NCBI GenBank assembly: GCA_946612575.1 | Contig: CAMOEU010000015.1 | Location: forward strand, 1 to 10,813 | DNA length: 10,813 bases | Reading direction: 5' to 3' | From: an uncultured Clostridia bacterium | Lineage (GTDB): Bacteria > Bacillota > Clostridia > Christensenellales > UBA1242 | In this document: positions 5,006-10,813 of the stretch, one piece after another | Position numbering within the stretch: position 1 is the first letter of the stretch | How the letters are laid out: every line of letters starts with the position of its first letter | Program-made: the position numbers and the translations under genes | Notes under the pieces: generated by a model | Told to the model about the DNA's origin: nothing | The model's input: the letters and a program-made list of their open reading frames with translations, nothing else | Databases searched by the model: none

Positions 5006-8000
5006 ATTGCACAACTATATTTTCATTTCCAATGATTCCGGAAAGCTCATTGAGAAGATAATTGTTTACTCTAACTGTGTCTTGATAAACAAAAACCTTT
5101 CCGCTTGATGAACATTTTATCACAACTTGTGTTTGTCCTGGATATGAAGAAATAGAGTTTTTAACTTTGCTATAAACATCTGGATTTTTTGTGTCAAACT
5201 TCAGGCAAAGTCTTTCTTTTGGTTTTTGCTTTTGGGCTTTTTCTTCTTCATCTTTCCAAAGGAAAACCGCTTCCCCAATTGCAGAGATTGGCATGCCTGG
5301 TCTGATGTTTATTCTGCCCTTTATTGTGACAAGATTGTCTTCTTCCAAAAGATCTCTATATTTTGAAACTGCATTCGAGAAGAATGTGAGTTCAAGTGTG
5401 CCTTTAAGGTCTTCAAGTTTGACATAGCACATAGACTTGCCTGTCTTTGTCCTTTTCATATTCACTTCAGTGATTATTCCGCCGCAAGTGAAAGGCTGTC
5501 CATCTTGAAGATTGTTTTCGTTTTCAATATCTGCCATATCCATTGAGAAATCGCCTTCTTCGTCGACCTGCATTTCATCATCGTTTTGAATTATCATACT
5601 TGAATTCAATGTGAACGAATCAAACTTTTTCACATAGTCTTGAAGTGGATGTCCTGACATATAAACCCCAACAATTTCTCTTTCGTTTTTGAGAAGTGTT
5701 TTCTTGTTGAATTCTTTAATGTCTGGATAAATAATGCTGTCTTGAATTTGTTCTCCACCAAAGCTTTCGTTGAAGAACGAAATTTGTCCAAGTTGGTTGC
5801 TCTTTTTGTCTTTAACTGCTTTTTCAACAGCTTTTTCATACACAGCCATATATTGAGAACGGTATTTTCCAAAGCAATCAAATGCTCCAGAAAGAATAAG
5901 ACATTCAATAGCTTTTTTGTTTACACCAATCTTGACAGCTCTTTTGATAAAGTCGTCAAAATTCTTATAGTCGCCGTTTTCTTCTCTTTCTTTAATTATT
6001 GACTCAGTAAGTGCAATTCCCACATGTTTAAGTCCACCAAGACCAAATCTGATTTTGTTGTCTTCAGTGTGGAAGTATGCCATACTCTTGTTTATGTGTG
6101 GAGGCAAAACTTCAATGCCCTCACTTCTTGCAAATGAAACATACTTTGTGATGTTGTCAGCATTTGTGATACGGTTGTTTAAAATGGCAGTCAAAAATTC
6201 GGTTTCATAATAATATTTCAAATATGCGGTTTGATATGTGACATGAGAATAAGCACAGGCATGAGATTTGTTGAAGGCATACTTTGCAAATTCCTTCATC
6301 TCATCAAAAATCTTTTCAGCAACTTCTCTGCTGTGTCCAAGTTTGACAGCTCCAGGAATGCTTCGTTTGCCTGATGGATCTTCCCATCCATCAATAAACT
6401 TCTTTCTCTCTTGGTCAATTTTTTCGACCTGTTTCTTACCCATAATACGGCGGATGTTGTCGGCCTGCCCCATACTATATCCACCCATAACCTGAACAAT
6501 TTTCATAACTTGTTCTTGATAAACAATGCAGCCATATGTGACATTCAAAATTGGCTCAAGGCATTCATCATCATAAACAATGTCGTCAGGATTGTGTTTG
6601 TTGTGAACAAATTTTGGAATAGAATCCATAGGTCCTGGTCTATACATAGAAACACCAGCGACAATATCTTCCAAACAGTTTGGTTTAAGCTCTTTCATAA
6701 ACTTCTTAAAGCCAGCACTTTCAAGTTGGAAGACTGCATCAGTATTTCCTTCTGCAAGCATACCAAAAACCTTTGGATCATCATATGTGAAATCACTGCT
6801 ATAAAAATCAATTTTAACTCCGTGATTTTCATAGATATAATCACAAGCTTTTTTGATATCAGTAAGTGTTCTAAGCCCCAAGAAGTCCATCTTTAAAAGC
6901 CCCATATGTTCGAGCTCAATCATATTATATTGAGTGACTCTCGCACCTTCTGAAACCGCCACAGGCACAAAGTTTGAAACAGGCTCTGGAGCAATCAAAA
7001 CCCCGCAAGCATGTGTCGAAACATTTCTTGGCACACCTTCAAGTTTGATTGCCATATCAGCAATATGTCTTATGTCTTCGTTGTTGTCGTAAAGTTCTCT
7101 AAGTTCTGGAATGATATATTTGTCGTTTTCAGGTTTTCCAGTTGTGCCAAAATAATATTTAAGCACAGGTGGTTTTTTGATGCCATCTGGCAATTTGTTT
7201 GGAATGAGTTTTGTTACCCTAACAACATCACTGTTTGGAATTCTGAGCACTCTGCCGACATCTCTTATGGCATTTTTGGCTTGCATACAACCAAATGTGA
7301 CGATGTTTGCGACATGGTCAATGCCATATCTTCTTTTGGCATATTCAATAACTTCGCCTCTTCTATCCATACAGAAGTCAACATCGAAGTCGGGCATAGA
7401 AACTCTTTCTTTGTTGATGAATCTTTCAAAGAACAAACTATATCTTATTGGGTCAATTTTTGTGATGCCAGAACAGTATGCAACAAGTGAGCCCGCACCG
7501 CTTCCTCTTCCTGGTCCAACAGGAATTCCAACAGATGTTGCATAGTTTATGTAATCCCACACAATAAGGAAATATTCAACAAACCCTTGTCCGCTAATGA
7601 TTTCAAGTTCCATTTCAAGTCTGTCAATAAGGTCCTGTGTGACATTTTTATAATTTCTATAAAGTCCTTCATATGAAATCCTTCTCAAAAATTCATATGC
7701 AGTCTCCCCTGTGCTTGGCTTATAGACAGGGATATAGTTTTTTGATGCTGGAAGCTTGTATTTTTCATCAATACCAAAAATTTCTCCCAAAGATTTTGTT
7801 TTGATTGTCACATCACACTTGTTTGCAATTTCCAAAGTGTTTGCAACAGCATCCTCAAAACCAACCATTGCTTCCATCATTTCTTCATAGGTTTTAAGAT
7901 AAAATTCGTTTGTTTGAAACTTCATTCTGTCTGGGTCATCAAGGAATTTTCCCATCTGAACACACATCAAAACATCTTGCATCTCTGCATCATCTTTGTT

Positions 8001-8621
8001 TAGATAATGCACATCGTTTGTTGCGACCATTTTGATGCCGTGTTTTTTTGACATCTCCGCCAAAAATTCGTTTACAAGCTTTTGTTCTGGAATGCCATGA
8101 TTTTGAATTTCAAGATAAAAATCTTCCTTCCTAAACATTTCGTTAAGGTCCAAAATCATTTTTTCTGCTTCATCAAATCTTCTTTGCAAAATAAATTGTG
8201 GAATATGACCAGCAAGACAAGCAGAAAGACAAATCACACCATCGCTATGTTCTTTCAAAACTTTATAATCAATTCTTGGCTTGTAATAATACCCCTCACA
8301 AAATGCGATTTCATTAAGTTTCAAAAGGTTGTGAAATCCTTCATCATTTTTCGCGAGCAAAATAATATGGCCCATATCATCTTTGCCAACTTTTTTGTGT
8401 AAATCATTGCAAATATAAAATTCACATCCAAGAATAGGCTTGATTCCTGCCTTTATGCATTCTTCAAAAAACTGCAATGTGCCATACATATTTCCGTGGT
8501 CAGTAATCGCACAGGCAGAATAACCCCTTTCTTTTGTCATCTCAACAAGTTTTTTTACTCTTGCAATTCCATCAAGAAGTGAATATTCAGTGTGCACATG
8601 TAAATGAACGAAATCTCCCAT
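5004..8621 (-). CDS. dnaE: DNA polymerase III alpha subunit (DnaE1 type) with a PHP domain
   Basis: This 1205-residue, full-length C-family replicative polymerase synthesises DNA at the fork. The N-terminal PHP domain starts with HLHVHTEYS (6-14) and continues with TDHGNMYG (40-47), Glu67, CLSAC (131-135) and NDVHYL (202-207). Most of its metal ligands appear intact, so a metal-dependent proofreading or structural role is plausible. The palm carries GPGRGSGAGS (369-378) and the catalytic PDFDVDF (410-416), with Asp411 and Asp413. The third carboxylate is Asp579 in LLKMDFLGL. A helix-hairpin-helix region surrounds 895-915. An OB-fold lies at about 1044-1120 and a C-terminal domain ends at 1205. 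The layout is DnaE, not the exonuclease-bearing PolC. The start is set by GGAGG (8630-8626) four bases upstream, and the ATG overlaps the whiA stop as TAATG. A terminator follows directly, so it is the last gene of its unit. Confidence 0.97.
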   Translation of the reverse strand: MGDFVHLHVHTEYSLLDGIARVKKLVEMTKERGYSACAITDHGNMYGTLQFFEECIKAGIKPILGCEFYICNDLHKKVGKDDMGHIILLAKNDEGFHNLLKLNEIAFCEGYYYKPRIDYKVLKEHSDGVICLSACLAGHIPQFILQRRFDEAEKMILDLNEMFRKEDFYLEIQNHGIPEQKLVNEFLAEMSKKHGIKMVATNDVHYLNKDDAEMQDVLMCVQMGKFLDDPDRMKFQTNEFYLKTYEEMMEAMVGFEDAVANTLEIANKCDVTIKTKSLGEIFGIDEKYKLPASKNYIPVYKPSTGETAYEFLRRISYEGLYRNYKNVTQDLIDRLEMELEIISGQGFVEYFLIVWDYINYATSVGIPVGPGRGSGAGSLVAYCSGITKIDPIRYSLFFERFINKERVSMPDFDVDFCMDRRGEVIEYAKRRYGIDHVANIVTFGCMQAKNAIRDVGRVLRIPNSDVVRVTKLIPNKLPDGIKKPPVLKYYFGTTGKPENDKYIIPELRELYDNNEDIRHIADMAIKLEGVPRNVSTHACGVLIAPEPVSNFVPVAVSEGARVTQYNMIELEHMGLLKMDFLGLRTLTDIKKACDYIYENHGVKIDFYSSDFTYDDPKVFGMLAEGNTDAVFQLESAGFKKFMKELKPNCLEDIVAGVSMYRPGPMDSIPKFVHNKHNPDDIVYDDECLEPILNVTYGCIVYQEQVMKIVQVMGGYSMGQADNIRRIMGKKQVEKIDQERKKFIDGWEDPSGKRSIPGAVKLGHSREVAEKIFDEMKEFAKYAFNKSHACAYSHVTYQTAYLKYYYETEFLTAILNNRITNADNITKYVSFARSEGIEVLPPHINKSMAYFHTEDNKIRFGLGGLKHVGIALTESIIKEREENGDYKNFDDFIKRAVKIGVNKKAIECLILSGAFDCFGKYRSQYMAVYEKAVEKAVKDKKSNQLGQISFFNESFGGEQIQDSIIYPDIKEFNKKTLLKNEREIVGVYMSGHPLQDYVKKFDSFTLNSSMIIQNDDEMQVDEEGDFSMDMADIENENNLQDGQPFTCGGIITEVNMKRTKTGKSMCYVKLEDLKGTLELTFFSNAVSKYRDLLEEDNLVTIKGRINIRPGMPISAIGEAVFLWKDEEEKAQKQKPKERLCLKFDTKNPDVYSKVKNSISSYPGQTQVVIKCSSSGKVFVYQDTVRVNNYLLNELSGIIGNENIVVQ

Positions 8622-9586
8622 TATTCCTCCAAAGTCTTCGCAATTTTAATAAGTTTTCTAAATCTGTGATTAAGTCCCGAACGAGTGAGTTTGATTGTCG
8701 AAAGTTTCAATAACTCGTCAAGACTTTCTTCTTGATTTGCAAGTCTTAGCACTGCCACTTCCTGAAGATCTTCACTCAGACTTTCAAGACCAACAGTGTT
8801 TATGATTGTGTTTATCGCCTCAACCTGTTTCATGCTTGCCTCAACTGTTTTGTTTATGTTTGCATTCATACAGTTGACTTGTCTGTTTATCTTGTTTCGA
8901 AGCTCTCTTGTCACAATCTCATTTGAAAGGTCAAGCACACACTTGTTTGCACCCATAACAGCCAAAAGGTCTTGAATGGTCTCAACATCTTTGATGTAAA
9001 GCACAAACGAATTTTTTCTTTCAAAAATCTTGCCAATAATGTTGTATTCTGCCAAGATTGATGAAAAATCTAACAAAAATTGATGGCTTTGCGAAACAAA
9101 TTCCATATGATAACCCGAACCGCAACTTTGAGCTGTGTCCTGAGAAAGTTTGATTGAAGAAGTGCTTGAGCCGATGTAAACACCTTTAATAAAGCATCTT
9201 CTCGCTTCATCTTCCAAAACCAAATTTTTATCCAATTCGAAATTGAAAGAAGGTTGTCCATCAACAATGTCAATAATGCCAGTATCAAGCAAAAGTTGTT
9301 TGTTTTTGTCAACATCAAAGGCAATTTCATAGTAAGTGTTTTTATTTATGCTATAATTTTCTCCAACTTCAGCAGAAATCTCATCTCCATAAAGTTTTTT
9401 AATAAGTTTTTGACAAAAATCAAAGAGTTTCTCAACATCAGAGACAATCTTGACATAAATCTTGTTGTTCATCTTCGAAATCTGACCGCAAGAATGAAAA
9501 AGCCCTGACATAAAAGCTATGCCAGCAGCATCATCTTCAATATTGGTCTTTAAGATTTCTTCTTTCGATTGTCTAGAAAAACTCAT
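8621..9586 (-). CDS. whiA: DNA-binding protein WhiA
   Basis: WhiA combines a degenerate LAGLIDADG homing-endonuclease-like fold with a C-terminal helix-turn-helix. In Actinobacteria it controls sporulation-linked division genes; in Bacillota it affects cell division and chromosome segregation. This 321-residue copy is of typical length. The LAGLIDADG-like region includes RRCFIKGVYIGSSTSS (129-144). The family signature NRQVNCMNANINKT is at 234-247. The terminal HTH ends with LTRSGLNHRFRKL (300-312), which also matches the WhiA consensus closely. The gene starts 11 bases after the PHP gene, with a short GAGGA site (9595-9591) upstream, and its stop overlaps the dnaE start by one base, so all three are probably co-transcribed. 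In many Bacillota whiA directly follows rapZ and yvcK; both are missing here. Confidence 0.96.
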   Translation of the reverse strand: MSFSRQSKEEILKTNIEDDAAGIAFMSGLFHSCGQISKMNNKIYVKIVSDVEKLFDFCQKLIKKLYGDEISAEVGENYSINKNTYYEIAFDVDKNKQLLLDTGIIDIVDGQPSFNFELDKNLVLEDEARRCFIKGVYIGSSTSSIKLSQDTAQSCGSGYHMEFVSQSHQFLLDFSSILAEYNIIGKIFERKNSFVLYIKDVETIQDLLAVMGANKCVLDLSNEIVTRELRNKINRQVNCMNANINKTVEASMKQVEAINTIINTVGLESLSEDLQEVAVLRLANQEESLDELLKLSTIKLTRSGLNHRFRKLIKIAKTLEE

Positions 9587-9597
9587 ATTGTCCTCAT

Positions 9598-10350
9598 TTA
9601 TTTTTTGTGAAATTTTGGTATTTTGTCAATGTTTACCACTTGAGAAAGTGGAATATTGTGTCTGTAAATCAAATTCATTCCATTGTTTACTTCCCCAACT
9701 CTTTCTGGTTTGTGAGCATCGGAATTGACAATAAACTTTATTCCTTCCGCTTTCATCATTTCAATTTCTTCATCAGTAAAATTGATTCTTTTCCCATTAA
9801 GTTCAATCAAAACACCCTTTTGCTTTGCAAGTTTTGCCACAGCCATTGTGTCTGTTTGAAAACCATAGTTAAGATGTGTGATCACATCAATAGGATGTTT
9901 GTCTATTGCCTTCAAAATTGCAGTTGTGTTTCGATTTTCTCTTTCTTTACTTTTAAAAATACTTGCAAACATATTTGAATAATTAAGCAAAAATTTGTCT
10001 TTGATGCTTTTCATATTGACAAGTTTGTGATAACCCATCAAAAAGACATCCAAATAGTCATAATCTTCTTCATTGACATCAACATCGCCATTCATAGAAA
10101 TAAGGTTTGCTTCCACTCCAAGCAAAATATCAACTCCAGTTATCTCTTTTGCATTGAGAATATCTTCTTTAAGTTGTGGCAACTCCTTTCTTCTTATCCC
10201 ATAAAATTCATGATTAAATCCGTGGTCTGTGATTGCGATTTGCTTAAGTCCTTTTTCTTGTGCAACAGAAGCATTTTCAAGCACTGTTCCCTTGCCGTGA
10301 TTATGTCTTGAGTATGTTGTGTGAGTATGATAATCACCAAATAAAATCAT
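9598..10350 (-). CDS. PHP-family metal-dependent phosphatase (YcdX-like)
   Basis: This 250-residue protein is a stand-alone PHP (polymerase and histidinol phosphatase) domain enzyme, a fold that hydrolyses phosphoesters with a trinuclear metal centre. The expected ligands appear in order: DYHTHTTYS (6-14, His8 and His10), TDHG (41-44, His43), GVEAN (78-82, Glu80), GYHK (105-108, His107), THLNYG (157-162, His158) and NSDAH (208-212, Asp210 and His212). It is closer to the YcdX group than to HisJ-type histidinol phosphatases, and the natural substrate cannot be read from sequence. It is cytosolic. A Shine-Dalgarno site, AAGGAG (10362-10357), lies six bases before the ATG. The gene lies between murB and whiA, a place where such a gene is often found in Clostridia, but a functional link to cell wall or replication has not been shown. 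Confidence 0.92.
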   Translation of the reverse strand: MILFGDYHTHTTYSRHNHGKGTVLENASVAQEKGLKQIAITDHGFNHEFYGIRRKELPQLKEDILNAKEITGVDILLGVEANLISMNGDVDVNEEDYDYLDVFLMGYHKLVNMKSIKDKFLLNYSNMFASIFKSKERENRNTTAILKAIDKHPIDVITHLNYGFQTDTMAVAKLAKQKGVLIELNGKRINFTDEEIEMMKAEGIKFIVNSDAHKPERVGEVNNGMNLIYRHNIPLSQVVNIDKIPKFHKK

Positions 10351-10369
10351 ATATATCTCCTTGGTAATT

Positions 10370-10398
10370 ATTCTATCATTTTTAACTTTGTTTTACAA
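10370..10398 (-). promoter_or_regulatory. Possible internal promoter before the PHP-whiA-dnaE genes
   Basis: On the minus strand, TTGTAA (10398-10393) and TAGAAT (10375-10370) are separated by 17 bases, in the 58-base gap between murB and the PHP gene. This could give extra transcription of the PHP-whiA-dnaE genes independent of murB. The -35 match is only moderate, and AT-rich DNA produces such matches by chance. Confidence 0.4.
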
Positions 10399-10408
10399 AC
10401 AAAAACTC

Positions 10409-10813
10409 TCACTTTTCCAAAATCACAATTTCGGTTTCGGGACTATAACCGACTTTTTTCATTTCCTCTTGAAGCAGTCCAACAAGTTTTTTCACATCAG
10501 CACTTTTTGCACCACCACTGTTTATTATAAATCCAGAATGTTTTGTGGAAACTTGAGCTCCACCCACAGAAATTCCTTTCAAATTTAACTCTTCAATAAT
10601 TTTTGCAGGAAAACAAATTTCTCCGTCTTTTTCAAATCTTTTAAAAACACTTCCAAGTGATGGTTTATCACAAGGCTGCAATTTTTTCTTCAAATCAAAA
10701 CATTCTTGCATTTTTTTGAATACGGATGCAGATTTTTCATAAAAAAGTTTCAATTTTATTTTCAAAACAATGAAATTTTGTAGGTTTGAAGAGCGATATT
10801 TAAAGCATAAATC
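10409..10813 (-). CDS. murB: UDP-N-acetylenolpyruvoylglucosamine reductase (MurB), C-terminal part
   Basis: MurB reduces UDP-GlcNAc-enolpyruvate to UDP-MurNAc with NADPH and FAD, the second committed step of peptidoglycan precursor synthesis in the cytosol. The reading frame is open to the right edge, so 134 C-terminal residues are visible; the FAD-binding N-terminal domain lies outside. Evidence includes YRSSNL near visible residues 6-11, then SLGSVFKR, whose serine (visible 55) matches the catalytic proton donor of the family. VGGAQVSTKHSGFIINSGGAKSADV follows, a strong MurB signature split here between visible residues 83 and 107. A Glu near visible 128 is a candidate for the second catalytic acid. 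The gene ends on TGA. Apparent short starts inside this segment (for example a TTG at 10765) are internal codons. Confidence 0.93.
   Translation of the reverse strand, partial: DLCFKYRSSNLQNFIVLKIKLKLFYEKSASVFKKMQECFDLKKKLQPCDKPSLGSVFKRFEKDGEICFPAKIIEELNLKGISVGGAQVSTKHSGFIINSGGAKSADVKKLVGLLQEEMKKVGYSPETEIVILEK

Noticed and set aside
5191..8402. Several plus-strand open frames within dnaE
   Set aside because: They are shadows of a conserved polymerase gene; none has a Shine-Dalgarno site or domain signature.
10409..10411. Possible recoding of TGA as tryptophan (Mycoplasma-like code)
   Set aside because: murB ends naturally at this TGA at the expected family C-terminus, and conserved Trp residues are encoded by TGG.
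1..10813. CRISPR arrays, tRNA or rRNA genes, insertion sequences, attachment sites
   Set aside because: No regularly spaced repeats, no cloverleaf or rRNA-like segments, and no transposase or terminal inverted repeats were seen.

Overview
The window is a low-GC segment from a Gram-positive-type bacterium, most likely Bacillota and probably a Clostridia-like lineage. The evidence is the AT-rich composition, strong AAGGAGG-type Shine-Dalgarno sites, a lipobox lipoprotein, a WhiA regulator, and the order murB / PHP phosphatase / whiA / dnaE, which belongs to a cluster widespread in Bacillota. The standard genetic code applies: murB ends on TGA and Trp is read from TGG. I cannot name the species.

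The layout has four blocks. (1) Positions 1-1194, minus strand: a patatin-like phospholipase (RssA/YchK type) coupled by a TAATG overlap to a membrane-anchored metallo-beta-lactamase-fold hydrolase that runs off the left edge. (2) Positions 1280-1955, plus strand: a promoter and a single unrecognised 208-residue helical protein with an internal duplication. (3) Positions 1974-5005, plus strand: a strong promoter, a leader that folds as a yybP-ykoY (manganese) riboswitch with an intrinsic terminator, and six genes in series: a lipoprotein, an ankyrin-repeat protein, two small two-helix membrane proteins, an all-helical protein and a coiled-coil protein. None of the six is a recognisable Mn exporter. 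(4) Positions 5004-10813, minus strand: murB (partial at the right edge), a PHP-family phosphatase, whiA and dnaE. A single bidirectional terminator lies between the convergent blocks 3 and 4.

Block 4 is housekeeping: cell-wall precursor synthesis, a division/chromosome regulator and the replicative polymerase. Two genes that often sit between the PHP gene and whiA in Bacillota, rapZ and yvcK/glmR, are absent here.

The most notable feature is block 3. The leader matches the yybP-ykoY architecture helix by helix, and its 3' P1 strand lies inside the terminator, as expected of a Mn2+-activated ON switch. It stands in front of an uncharacterised envelope-type operon rather than the usual Mn efflux genes. 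The inference is a Mn2+-responsive surface or envelope module of unknown function. A second point of interest is the patatin gene, which has an extended -10 box placed so that transcription would begin at its ATG and which has no ribosome binding site.
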